Assembly: GCA_944548615.1 (NCBI GenBank)
Contig: OX155973.1
Coordinates: 3,753,921-3,817,920, forward strand
DNA length: 64,000 nucleotides
Reading direction: 5' to 3'
Origin: Micropterix aruncella
Lineage: Eukaryota; Arthropoda; Insecta; Lepidoptera; Micropterigidae
In this document: positions 22,386-33,384 of the stretch, piece by piece
Layout of the letters: the number at the start of each line of letters is the position of its first letter
Position numbering within the stretch: the stretch's first letter is position 1
Position numbers and translations under genes: made by a program
Notes under the pieces: model-generated
What the model was told of the DNA's origin: nothing
Database searches by the model: none
The model's input: the letters and a program-made list of their open reading frames with translations, nothing else

Positions 22386-22560
22386 CAGCGATGCACAGAC
22401 CGCGGCCCGCGGGCCGCATGCGGCCCGCCGACACTTTGTGGGCGGCCCCCGTCCTCGAAATTATTTGAAAAATATTTTTTCAATATGCATAGGTAGAAAA
22501 CTGTGCACGCTCGCCGAGCGCCTCACAGCTACGACGTCTCGTTCGCACTTCGCAAACATT
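22386..22560 (+). mobile_element. hAT-type terminus fragment
   Basis: It starts CAGCGATGCACAGACCGCGG and continues with a GC-rich run of alternating CCGCGGGCCGC and GCGGCCCGCC. This is the typical terminus of one hAT group. The other end and a transposase were not found; the downstream limit is approximate. Confidence 0.5.
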
Positions 22561-23594
22561 TTCAATAATGAATAATGCTAATAAATGTAAGAACCGAAAT
22601 CGTCTTAAGAGCCCTATCACATATTTTTTCCAGAAAGGCAAGAAAAGTGGATTTTTGGCGTTCTAATTCCAAGAAATGAAGAGATTTCTACAAACTTTAA
22701 TTACTGAATTACCTGGACCATTTCTTGATGTTGACCATAGCGGCCTTTAATTTTAGATATAACGAATATTATTTACTTATTCAGCCCATTTTCCGAAAGT
22801 CGTTATTCGTAAAACGCTCGGAAGGCAAACTTTGAGCTCCTTAATACAGTAATATCACTACAACGAAAACCGTATACTATTTTTTTTTATGTCCGTCATG
22901 TATTCTTGATGTACACTACGGCTTTATTTTTTCGTTTTTTGACCACATATCCAAGGTATACATTACTTACAATTACACAAAATTAAAAAAAAATCTTCCT
23001 GTATCATTCTAATTTTCTCAGAAATAAAATAAGATTCTTATATAATACTTATACTATATTAAAGTTCACTCTTTTAGCAATACGACATAATATAAATTAT
23101 TGTCATTAGAAAGGAGAAAACACTGCAAAAAACAATTATAAATTGTGTATATATTTGCTTGCGCAAGAGAAGAGCGCTCAGTGCCGCGGTTTTCTCCCAG
23201 GGTTGAATAGTTATTTATTTATTTATTTATTTATTTATCCTATCTTTTATAGTTACATCCAAAAAAAAATGCGTTCATTTTTTCAACTCATTTTAAAAGA
23301 ATACCTACGCTATTTTGTAATAAGGCTCTTAACAACGAAAATCTTGAAGGCATTTTGCGCTTAGCCACTACTAAAGTGACCCCTAACATACAAAAAATTG
23401 TGTCTTCTTCACAATGTCATGTATCTAACTAAGAATAAAATTTATTCTTAGTTAGATATATAGAATATTCTTAGTTAGATAATAGAATAGAATACATGTT
23501 ATTCCTAGTATATTATACTGTAATATGGATAACAATGATACGTATTTGTAATCTAAAATTTTCCATTCTTTAACTATTGTATTGGCACTGATAT
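22561..23594. other. AT-rich stretch with a 35-bp perfect palindrome
   Basis: A perfect inverted repeat with 17-bp arms (ATCTAACTAAGAATAAA) lies at 23423-23457, followed by a third half-copy at 23466-23481. A (TTTA)n run is at 23210-23238. No gene is visible. Confidence 0.45.
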
Positions 23595-25760
23595 ATTTTA
23601 TATTATTATTTTATTTTTATTTTATTTTATTTTATTTGGTCAACAAACAGCGTTTATACATAACAAATACAAAATATAACAATAAAACTATGACTAATTA
23701 TATGTTAACACTATCTATCTATAATGTGTACAGTACATATCTCCGTTATTATATCTTATGTATATATATACATTTTTTAGCAAATTTAATATTATAGAAA
23801 AAGAAAAAGAACTAAAAACAAATGGAAATGAAATTTTACATTGAGATTATATACAATATTAATTATTTTGTACCAAAGATACATTTTAAAAAACAAAAAA
23901 TTGCAAAAACAAAAAATTACAAAAAAGCTATCATGTAAACTGTTCAAGCGATTAATAGTCATTATATGAAATACGAGGGACAAAGGACTGATAGGATTTT
24001 TTAATGGTTTCCTTAAAGTGACTTTTAACTGATGAAAAAATATCAATGTACCCGAACCTAACGTTATACGTTGTCATAGCTCTGTTTATTAAGGAATGTT
24101 TCGTGTAATTAGAGTTATATCTCTTTATATAAAACAGATTCGGGTTTCGAGTAATGCGAGGAGGAGCCAGAATGGATATCTTTTCGACCAGATACGCACT
24201 GTCAAAATTGTTATTTATTACGTTGTAGAGAAACATCATATCGCAAGTTGTACGCCTATCTTCAAGACTATCGAGTTTAAAAAGAGCTAATCTATCCTTG
24301 TACGATTCAGCAGGTCTATTTTCCCTAAAGCACAAGTGCCTTAAGAATTTTTTTTGAATACGCTCGATTCGTTGCTTATACACATTGTATTGAGGGGACC
24401 AAATACAAGATGCAAATTCAAGTATACTACGGACATAGGCTTGGTATATTACTAACAAGGTGGATATCTCGGAAAAGGGCTTGCACGCCCGTAGTAGAAA
24501 ACCTAGCGATTTGTATGCTCTGGTGACAATACTTTCAATGTGCTGGTCGAATTTCATTTTGGAATCGAGTAAAACCCCCAAATCTCGGACAATGTTAGTC
24601 TCCTTAATGTTATCTAAACCAATTTTATAATTGTATAATATTTTATTTCTGTTTCTCGTAAACGTAATTCGATGGCACTTCTTGACATTAAGATCGAGCT
24701 TGTTCAAAACACAGTATTCGCTAAGACGGCTCAGGTCATCCTGCAGGCGTAAACAGTCAGCCACTTTTGAGATAACAGAATAAACTTTAAGGTCATCCGC
24801 GTATAGGATAAACTGGCAAGATTTAAAACAGGAACCGATATCGTTAATATATATATTGAATAAGAGCGGTCCCAGGTGTGATCCCTGTGGAACACCCGAA
24901 GGAATCGAAATAAAGTCTGATTTAAATCCACCTACGACGACAGCCTGTTGACGATTATGAATATAAGATGTGAACCATCTTAACAGATCGCCGTGTATAC
25001 CGAGTTTCTTAAGTTTAATTAATAATATAGAATGATTTACCCTGTCAAATGCTTTTGAGAAATCTGTATATATAACATCAGTTTGTATCCGATTGTTCAT
25101 GTTATCCAGGATTTCGTTAGTGAATTGACTTAAGTTCGTGACTACAGATCGCTTACTCATGAAGCCGTGCTGATACGGAGAAAGCGAATTGCAAATGGCG
25201 GGATAAATCTGATCGTATATAATTTTTTCGAAAACTTTACTGAACACCGGAAGGATTGAGATGGGCCTATAATGCGATATGTTATTATTTAAGCCACTTT
25301 TATGTATTGGTACAATAAAGGCTTCTTTCCAACGAGAGGGAAATGTACCTTCATCCAGGGAACGGCGGAATAACAAGGCGAGTGGATGAGCTAATTGGCT
25401 TGCACAGTTTATAATATAGGTGGGAGGAATTCCATCACTTCCAGATCCTTTATTCTTGTCTAGCTTGCTTAAATACTTGCCGATAAGTCCCTTATCGATG
25501 GCAATTTTGGATATACTACTTGTACTGCTAGGGTGCTCTTCAGGGGAGTCAGGAGCCGGAACAGCGTCCAGTCGTGTGCCCTTGTCAAACACCGATTCGA
25601 AGTACTTAGAGAAAACTTCGCAGATTTCATGGCCCCCATCAATGTTAAGGTCCTCGTAAATCATGCGCTGAGGTAGCACGTGGTGACGACGGATACTTTT
25701 GACATATGACCAAATCCTGATGGTTGATTTCAGACGGACAAATCCTTCCAAAACTGGCAG
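23595..25760 (-). mobile_element. 5'-truncated LINE (Jockey/CR1-like), best preserved in the window
   Basis: The minus-strand element ends in TAAAA-type units at 23595-23635 and contains a 3' UTR of about 320 bp and a long open ORF2 portion. The 5' boundary lies at about 25760 beside REP-A sequence, so ORF1, the promoter and the endonuclease domain are missing. ORF2 similarity to the fragment at 4036-4554 indicates related families. Target duplication is not obvious. A 15-bp direct repeat ATTAACCTCCTGACT occurs at 25763-25777 and 25785-25799, but both copies are on the same side. Confidence 0.9.
23952..25760 (-). pseudogene. LINE ORF2, reverse transcriptase and C-terminal region
   Basis: About 600 residues are open without a stop. 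Numbering from a TTG at 25751, the RT landmarks come in order: KGSGSDGIPP (101-110), HYRPISILP (160-168), TDFSKAFDRVNH (229-240), SGVPQGSHLGPLLF (285-298), YADD (317-320) and LDLNVKKC (352-359). D230, D319 and D320 would bind catalytic metals in an active enzyme. The C-terminal part carries RSILEFASCIWSPQYNVY and RIERIQKKFLRHL. In LINEs this enzyme copies element RNA at a nicked genomic target. The upstream stop at 25761-25763 and a first codon that is not ATG show the frame is a truncation product. The first residues (VRLKSTIRIWSYVKS) are the linker just before the RT domain. The endonuclease that would normally precede it is absent, so the copy cannot move by itself. Confidence 0.88.
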
Positions 25761-25762
25761 TC

Positions 25763-26594
25763 ATTAACCTCCTGACTTCTTAAGATTAACCTCCTGACTG
25801 GTTACAGGAATGAGGTTACTTGCGCGGTCCTCTCCCATACGTAGCGGTGATACGGTATCTACCGAATATATCGAGGACCACGGCATCCTTTGTCCGGCTC
25901 TTCACCCGGGATCGGATGGCCGAATGGTCTTTTCAAAATCAGTTGCCGTAAGGTTAACAACTATCATTAATTCGATACGATATTCAAAAATTAATTTGCT
26001 TTATTCCTATCTAACTTAACATTCCTAACACAATATTATTAACCTACCATATATTTATGATTATTAATATTTATGATTATTATATATTATTATTATTATT
26101 ATCACATACCTTTTTAGATAATTTGAAATTTTATTTTTTACTAAAATTTTACTTTACTTGATTTTATTTTTCACGGCATTCATCAACGAAATTTTTTATT
26201 TAGCATTAGGCAGTACTTAATTATACGAATCTGAGCCTACCTTAGTGCGGACGTCTCGTGCGATCCAGTTAGGTTAGGTTTAATTCTTTTGTAACTGATA
26301 CTATGATTTTTTGTAAAATAAAGAATTTGAATTTGAATTTGAATCCCCCGCTCTATAGGAAACATTACTGTTTCCAGAATGCACAATCGATTGGCTGACG
26401 CCGTACGGTGCGCAAACCGTCCTAGAGCGCCCGAAGGTTGACTCCTAGGGGAGACTAGCCCGCAGGCCAGCGTCCTACCCTGGCTCGCACTTCTGCGTGG
26501 AGGCCGCCGGAAGGGTCTTGACCCACTCGTTTGACCGACCCTATACAACTGGGTCTTAATGGCCAAACCGCAACAGGGCCCATTAGCTCCCCAA
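25763..26594 (-). repeat. REP-A copy split by a LINE 3' end
   Basis: REP-A sequence at 25778-25962 resumes at 26344-26594 and ends GGGCCCATTAGCTCCCC. The hairpin end is missing where the large LINE begins at 25760. A short local duplication is present at its left edge. Confidence 0.85.
25963..26343 (+). mobile_element. LINE 3' end nested in REP-A
   Basis: The insert is AT-rich, carries CCAGTTAGGTTAGG and ends in three GAATTT-type units directly before the REP-A sequence CCCCCGCTCTATAGG. No coding sequence remains. Because it lies within REP-A, it is younger than that copy. Confidence 0.7.
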
Positions 26595-27210
26595 AGTAGG
26601 CATACAATGAAATAATAGTAGTCTACAATAATAAACGTTCCGCATTTCACGCCACTCGTACCGTAGCACAATGGCGGTATGGCTGGACGTGATTGAACGC
26701 TCAAATAAATTAAACGCAAGCAGTGGCTCGTGCAGTTTTTCCGCCGTCTTTTCCCGTCCCTAAAAGCCGCAGCCGTCGAATTAAAACGAGCAGCCAAGCG
26801 ATTAATAATACTGGAGTAGGGGCAAAGAAGGGGAGATCATTGGAAACAGGCGATTCGCTCAAACATTCATTTGCGTAAGTGAGGAAACAAGATTGGACGA
26901 TAGGCGTCGAGGATTTTGTAAATAATACGATGGTCACTAGTAGGTAGGGGCCTTTATTTTTCAATATAAAGTTTGGAAAACTTATTTTGTCAACACATTA
27001 TAATATAAAGGCGTAAAATGCAGTTTTTATTTTACACGTTTTCGTATATGCCTTTATATAAATAATTATGGATTCATTATCTGACTATATTGTTTTCATA
27101 TAATTAAAAAACAGCATCTATAGAACCTATTGATTATATTGGTTTTTTTGATTATTTTTGACATTTTTAAATACTAATTCATTTTCAGATACTTCTATTT
27201 TAAAATAAAT
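26595..27210. other. Unassigned stretch, more complex than its surroundings
   Basis: 26600-26960 is less repetitive and may be unique genomic DNA. I see no exon, conserved protein segment or repeat signature. Confidence 0.35.
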
Positions 27211-27815
27211 GAATAGTAAAAAAAACACTTAAAACACGCTTTTGGGCTATGATACGATATTCACATACACACGGCTATGATACGATATTCCATCATGGAA
27301 TGCCAGTGCCTATGCCAGTGCCTATCTATCTTTCCCTATTTTTTCCTCCCTATTGCGTCCCTTGCGTCATTATAGGTTTATTTTTTTTTGTTTTTGTTTT
27401 TTTTTTTTTTTCTTAAATTTATTGTTTTGTTTCCCTGCTGAATTTAAATGATTAAAATTTAATTTATTAGTTTATTTTTACCGCATAACATGTTATTCCA
27501 CTAGGTTAAGGTTAGCTGTAAGATATTGCTTTTAGGCAATAAGCTCGCCGTTTTGTTAAAGCAAATAAAGCGTTTAATTATTATTATTATTATTATTATT
27601 ATCTTCCGGCTTCATCATCAGACCTTGAAAATCTTCCGACTCCATCATCAGATCAGTTCGACAGTACCATGTTATTGTATTGTCATCAGAACTACATACA
27701 GCTGCCAATTTTCATGATGCTACGATCCTTGGAAGATGGTTAAATTAGTTACCTTAGATTCCATTACATAGTCACATACAGGTCGACCTAATAAAAGCAT
27801 GTTAAAAAAAGCGTA
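27211..27815 (+). repeat. REP-C copy 3, interrupted
   Basis: It has the same opening (CACGCTTTTGGGCTATGATA) and closing (GGTCGACCTAATAAAAGC) motifs as 12141-12532. The host sequence breaks after CAGTGCCTAT and resumes with CTTCCGGCTTCATCATC, with a LINE 3' end between. Confidence 0.75.
27324..27600 (+). mobile_element. LINE 3' end nested in REP-C
   Basis: It contains ACATGTTATTCCACTAGG and GGCAATAAGCTCGCC, and ends in (ATT)n. The same 3' end occurs at 36313-36475, also nested. A duplicated CAGTGCCTAT at the left edge may be part of the target duplication. Confidence 0.75.
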
Positions 27816-28337
27816 GTATTTAAGTTATTGATCTTTTATTTTTTTTCTGACTATGTTACCTGATTCTTTCATGATTATTTATTAATATTTTATTCAGATA
27901 TGACACAAGACTCGCCATAATTTCTGTATGTCTTTAAAATAGGTAAGATACTCAAACTAGTATCATTCAAAAAACTTGTAATAACTACCTGTACTTAGCT
28001 ACCTGTAAGTACTTACAGTACTTTACGCGCGCAAGCTCCGAGGTATCGAGGGCTGGGGAAACGGGCGGATTACGCCGCCCCCTACCGTCGATTCATACCC
28101 CGCACTCTATCAGTACTAGTACTCTCCCAGTACTAGAAATCTCCCAGTAGGTACTATAAAATATCGTTTTGCGTCTCGCCTCGCGCCTCGCGCGAGAGTG
28201 TAAACGCCCCATGACGATCACGAGCATTTTAAAAAGAATAATAATGCGAGAATCTTACCGAAGTAGATACGGGTATAGCAGACCTCTGCCTGGGAATTGT
28301 TTGACTTCGCGGGGTACCCATTTGTAACGAACATCGC

Positions 28338-28406
28338 GGCGTTCCAATGTTTGCAATTAGGTCCTTGTTCGACAGCAAGGACCCTAATTGCAAACATCGG
28401 AACGCC
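28338..28406. repeat. 69-bp hairpin
   Basis: Arms GCGTTCCAATGTTTGCAATT and its complement surround a loop of about 8 nt (TTCGACAG). There is one mismatch and one bulged base in about 30 pairs. Confidence 0.9.
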
Positions 28407-28531
28407 AATGTTTGTCGTGGGCTGGGACGCGGTGGAGGAAAGTCCTGAGTGTTTCTTTGCCCTGAGTTTCGAAGTCCGTGTCTGCCTCGGCAAAACCACG
28501 ACCATTCCTTTGTTCAATTTCACGGTCGACA

Positions 28532-28605
28532 TATTGTTTCAAAAGGAAATACTCGAGGATGCTCGTATTCACGAGCATCCTCGAGTATTTCCTTTTGAAG
28601 CAATA
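28532..28605. repeat. 74-bp hairpin
   Basis: Arms of 35 bp (28532-28566 and 28571-28605; core ATACTCGAGGATGCTCGT) have one mismatch and a 4-nt ATTC spacer. It lies 125 bp from the previous hairpin. Confidence 0.92.
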
Positions 28606-29129
28606 CAATAAACACTTAGCAAAACAATAAACAACGTTTATCAAAACAATAAACACTTTACACACATATTTAGCAAAATATTTTCCTATTCTATTTAAAA
28701 AACAAATGAACACGTTTGGAATGACGATTTTAAATTAAAAAAAAAATTGTTTATGGTATTCGGAAATGTGCATTTCAACGAGGTTATAATCAAAAGAGCA
28801 GTGAAACCAACGCAGCATTTTGTCCCTTTCTAATTATTCAAAATAAATTGTCAACACCCAAACATCTCTTGTAAATTGTTCGGGAAGAACATACTTAGAA
28901 GCTGGAAGAAACGTACGTTCTATATTGTGTGTTTTTAATGGCGATGTTCACCACCCTTTCACCTGCTAGAGGGAGACTTTTTCTGATTAAAGTTAAGGCG
29001 ATTACCCCTCTCAACCAGTGATGAAATTGACGTACTATAATCAATTTTAGGTGACTTCCGCGTTCATTTAAATAATAATAAAAATATGAGTCTTGTAGCG
29101 AATTTCTTAGTTTTTCGTACTATGATATA

Positions 29130-29390
29130 TTTATTTTTTATTTATTTTATTTTATTTGTTTAAGTCCATAAAAATACATTTAATTACAAAAACATCTCTT
29201 AGCCTAATATTTAATAATTAATTAAACAGTTTTCCAATTTACCTAACTCGGAAAGAGATTCAGAAATGATAGTTTGTGGTTTACCACCTCACTAGGAATA
29301 ACCTGCATTGAGGTGGTACCAACAGAAATCGTATATTGTCTGCCGAAAGTGAATGATATATCCGCTATTTTTTTAAAAATAGTACTGGGG
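29130..29390 (-). mobile_element. LINE 3' UTR relic
   Basis: It starts with TTTATTTTATTTTATTTG-type tail sequence and carries GGTTTACCACCTCACTAGG and TGAGGTGGTACCAACAGAAA. The same pair of motifs occurs in the LINE 3' end at 60240-60290. Confidence 0.65.
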
Positions 29391-29472
29391 GTATGAAGCG
29401 ACGGCCGGAGCCGGCGTAATCCGCCCGCTCACCCAGCCCACAATTACTCGGAGCTTGCGCGCGGACAGTAGG

Positions 29473-29764
<292 letters not shown>

Positions 29765-29779
29765 CCCTATATATATTTC

Positions 29780-30446
29780 GGGGGCTAACGGGCCCATGAT
29801 GAGTTGGCCACGATGACCCATGTGTTCAGGGTCGGTCACACTCACGGGTCAACACCCATCCGACGGCCTCCCCGCATGGGGTGCGAATCCTGGGTAGGAC
29901 ACTGGGTCAACCAGTCTCCCCTGGGAATCAAACCTCTGGCGCCCCTGGACGGTCTGCACACCGTGCGGCGCAAGCCAATCGATTGTGCTCTCCGACTAAC
30001 AGTCGGGGGAGTCTGGGAACTGTATTGTTTCCTATAGAGCGGGGGTGGTTGCGTACCTTATGGCGACTGCTCTTGAATTGACCATTGGCCATCCGATCCC
30101 GGGTAAGAGGCGGGCAAAGGACGCCTTGGTCCGCGATAGATTCGGTGCACTCCGTTTCACCGCTTCATAAGGGAGAGGACCGCGCAAGCGACCTCGAACT
30201 CGGAACCAATCGAGAGACCGGAGAAATCTGGTCACAATTGGAAGTGAGGGCGCGAGTATCTCGAGCCCGCCGGGTTTATTCCTGCCTAACTCGCGGTAAG
30301 GCGTTGGACTCTCACGGGTTGTGACGTAGCTGGACGTAGGATTGTACTGTCCAAAGTCTTCTACGTTCACTGCAGGGCGACAGAACGACTAATCGTTAAA
30401 ACGTCCTTTGGTGACGGGCTCGCCCGTTGTAGTCGAAACCGCAAGA
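29780..30446 (+). repeat. REP-A copy, full length
   Basis: The 667-bp copy runs from GGGGGCTAACGGGCCCATGA to CGAAACCGCAAGA. Its 3' end GCAAGA is shared with 41162-41826, defining a subfamily end. TTACCCTATATATATTT on the left and TTACCTATGGTTTATT on the right could be an eroded target duplication, but this is weak. Confidence 0.88.
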
Positions 30447-30874
30447 TTACCTATGGTTTATTAAGACATGTCCACGAGCAGTAGATTCACCAATTGGATA
30501 ATAAAATGTAATTTACTGTATATATTGCCCACAAATTAATTTTTATTCCAAATTCCATCTTTTCATTATATTTCCTTTTATATTTTCTAAATTATAAATT
30601 GATATCATCGGAAATGAGTGACTTATCAACGTAGCAAAAGAGAAGCTAAGCTATTTACAAGTTATTGAAAAAAAATATCCATGGAATAAAAAACACTGTT
30701 AGTAAGTATAACTGCAAACACTGTTAGTAAGTATAATCTTTCAGGCAACGCAGCGCCATACCCAGAGTTGATGATAATGCCAAACTTGATGTTGGTGGAC
30801 TGAGAATGTAATAATAGATAAAATGTTAACAAAAACAATCCGACTCCGATTTTTTTAGTAAGTGCAGCAGCCAT
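30447..30874. other. Unassigned AT-rich stretch
   Basis: A short direct repeat, CACTGTTAGTAAGTATAA, occurs twice near 30697-30737. Nothing else is recognised. Confidence 0.35.
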
Positions 30875-31925
30875 GTCTTGGTGATACTTAGAACAGGCTA
30901 TCATAATTGAATGCGTAAACAAAATGTTGTGTCTGTGCTGTTGACCGTTTAGGAGATCCCTCATCGGAATCCAACCCTGGGTACCGTAGTCCTGTCTTGG
31001 TGATACTTAAAACGGGCTGTCGTAATTAATTTATTTATTTATTTATTTAACAGGGAAAACATACAGCGCTACAAAAAAATATTACAATTACATTATATAC
31101 AATATTTCTGGCCGATGACATGCTTTCAACAATAGTTTTAGTTAGTTAAGTCTCCAATACGCACAGTGCATTCTGTGGGGGTTGGGAGGGGAAAAGGAAA
31201 GGAAATGAAGGAATGGGTGTTAATAGATTTTAAGTAATAATGTGCAGTACAAAAAATAAGAAAAATTTAGAAAAATTTGAAAAATTTGAAAAATTAAGAA
31301 AAATAAGAAAAAATTACTCCATCATATAAACCTATCATATACAGTTAAAGAACAAAGAACGAAAAAACAAATAGTCCCTAAGACATAAGTATCTCATGGG
31401 AAATGTCTATGTCGCATTTTCGATTAATTTTAAGTATATGCTTTGCTTAATTTTTTTCTCTTTCATGTTAAATAGGTCGATATTCTGGAAATGATTATCG
31501 TAAGTTGACATTAAGCGGTACATGATGGAATTCTGGGCATACCTAGTACGGACGCGCGGGACTTCGAAGGTACGGGGAAAGCGAGCCACGCGTGGTGGAA
31601 CGTGAAAAGATAGATTCAGTGTGAATACGGGTTGTCCACCTTATTATGGATAACTTTGTGTAATAATACCATGTCTGCCGTGGTACGGCGGTTCTCCAAT
31701 GATGTGATATTGAAGTGATTGTCCATACAAAATTTCGTGTATGTGCTGTGCTGTTGGCCGTTGAGGAGTCTCCCAGTCGGGAACTAACCCTGGGTGCAGC
31801 AGCCATGTCATAGTGAAACTTAGAACGGGCTATTAACTGAATGAGTATACAAAATTTCGTGTCTGTGCTGTTGACCGTTAAGGAGTCCCCTCGTCGGCAG
31901 CCAAGGTGTAGAATCAGGTCATGAA
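30875..31925 (-). repeat. REP-B array split by a LINE
   Basis: About one unit at 30875-31017 and nearly two at 31712-31925 share GTCTGTGCTGTTGACCG and GGGCTAT anchors. The right side ends with GTAGAATCAGGTCATG, the outer end of the array also seen at 48570. Confidence 0.75.
31018..31711 (-). mobile_element. LINE nested in REP-B
   Basis: The minus strand ends in (AAAT)n at 31020-31042. Coding remnants are SLENRRTTADMVLLHKVIHN, then after a frameshift FHVPPRVARFPRTFEVPRV and YDNHFQNIDLF. These are LINE ORF2 C-terminal segments. It lies between two REP-B units, so it inserted after the array formed. Confidence 0.75.
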
Positions 31926-31944
31926 TACCATAAATTTTTTGTCC

Positions 31945-32300
31945 GAAATCCTTATTGACTGTCTGAAATGCCCCCAATTTTTTCAAGGAAACCATTTAGT
32001 CGTTTTTCGATGACCTTCTCCAAAATTTTTGAGAAATTACTCGATAGGGCTACGGGTCGATAATTTTCTACGATCGTGGGATCGCTCTTTTTTATATATC
32101 GGTGTAATCTTGGCTACTTTATAACAATCTGGAAATATTCCCTCTGAAAAGCTTAAATTGTAAAGATATGTTAGACAGGGTGCCAGTACACGTTTATGGA
32201 TTTTAATTACACTAACAGGTATGTCATTGAGACCAGTTGATTTTTTATTCTTTGGAGAGTCGATACATTTTTCTATTTCTTGATTGTTGATCGATAGTTT
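31945..32300 (-). mobile_element. LINE reverse-transcriptase N-terminal fragment
   Basis: Minus-strand translation gives KKSTGLNDIPVSVIKIHKR, LTYLYNLSFSEGIFPDCYK and AKITPIYKK. These correspond to the first RT boxes of LINE ORF2 (compare KGSGSDGIPP and WKEAFIVPIHK in the protein at 23952-25760). Later boxes and the catalytic residues are missing. Confidence 0.7.
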
Positions 32301-32622
32301 GATCCTTATAAAATGTAGTTTATATAGAGCTCTTTGGATACTTTATATTTTTCTAGTTTTTATATATTTTTGTTATTGGATTGCTGATTCTCTATGTTTT
32401 CTCATTATTTTTGTTGTTTTTTTTATTTTTCTAGTTTTTATGTCTTTTTTATTGAATTTTTGAATGTCTGTTTTTTTTCAATTATTAGTTTTTTATAGAC
32501 TTTTTTATAATTTTTTGAGTAATTTGAAATGTAATTTTATTTGTAGAAATACCACTAGATACGTAATTTCTATACCCAGATCGGGTTTTTGAAAATAAAA
32601 GATTCTTATTCTTATAAAAAAT
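32300..32622 (+). mobile_element. LINE 3' UTR with TTCTTA tail
   Basis: A T-rich 3' UTR ends GGGTTTTTGAAAATAAAAGA then TTCTTATTCTTA. It closely matches 34020-34322. The junction with the opposite-strand RT fragment at about 32300 is abrupt. Confidence 0.7.
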
Positions 32623-33281
32623 GCATTGTAAATTTTCAACTTCATATGACAATATTTTAGGAGTTCTCTTAATTCCTCGTGGATCCTATCATCAGAACAG
32701 GATTTTGATAATAATGGGATCAATCTGTAAGTATAACCTATCGAATAAAAAAAGAATTTTCGAAATCGGTTCTTACATGGCAGAGTTCTGAGGTAACAAA
32801 CATAAAAAAGATACAACCGAATTGATAGCCTCCTCCTTTTTTGAAGTCGGTTAAAAATCACTTTTTGCCTCCTCTGTAAAATTAGTAAATAGGTCCCATT
32901 AGTAAAGTATACCATGTGCGATTGCACAGCACAAGTGTCGTATTATTCGCGTCGTTATGAAACCCTATCCTCGCAAATTCCTTTACCCACAGACAGCAGA
33001 CGTAACGATTCCATTAGGATTAAATTAAATGGACTCTTTTCCGAGCAGATTGCTAATTAGGTAATTCAATTCGGGAGCCCTGAATAGGTATTACTGATAA
33101 AGGATGGACCAACTTTATAGACGGCTTTGCGCGGTGAAAAATTGAGATCGATCACGTCGAAAGTAATTGAAAACATTTATCAAACGGCATGGACTCGGAT
33201 CAAGGGCAAAGAAGCCGATTCTACCAGTCGTTTTGAAATTGCCCTATTTTAACTAAACGTTTGTTTACAACTATCAAATTG
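32623..33281. other. Unassigned, with a common-looking repeat motif
   Basis: At 32805-32870 the text GAGGTAACAAACATAAAAAA then CCTCCTCCTTTTTTGAAGTC and GGTTAAAAA resembles a motif I associate with dispersed lepidopteran repeats. No boundaries can be set. The rest is unassigned. Confidence 0.35.
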
Positions 33282-33384
33282 AGGGTTGTCAAGTATTACT
33301 GGTGAACCCGCCATCCCAGGGAGTTATAACGACACTATGCGAGTCTCTCATACACAGAGGCTTTGCGACTAACACAATCCATAG

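Larger units (their letters stand above)
28027..29462. mobile_element. Candidate element bounded by ~75-bp terminal inverted repeats
   Basis: Left GCGCGCAAGCTCCGAG at 28027 and right CTCGGAGCTTGCGCGC ending 29462 are perfect complements. Similarity continues inward through GGGCTGGG/CCCAGCCC, GGGCGGATTACGCCG and GGTATGAA-type sequence. The interior holds two strong hairpins and a minus-strand LINE 3' end. No transposase was seen. Direct repeats at the boundary are obscured by the (AT)n array on the right. Confidence 0.55.

Noticed and set aside
25763..25799. The 15-bp repeat ATTAACCTCCTGACT as the target duplication of the large LINE.
   Set aside because: Both copies lie on the same side of the LINE, eight bases apart. 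The far flank near 23590 does not contain it.
28297..28611. A 104-residue frame on the plus strand with an overlapping minus-strand frame of equal length.
   Set aside because: It spans the two hairpins, and the symmetry of the palindromes creates matching frames on both strands. No family is recognised.
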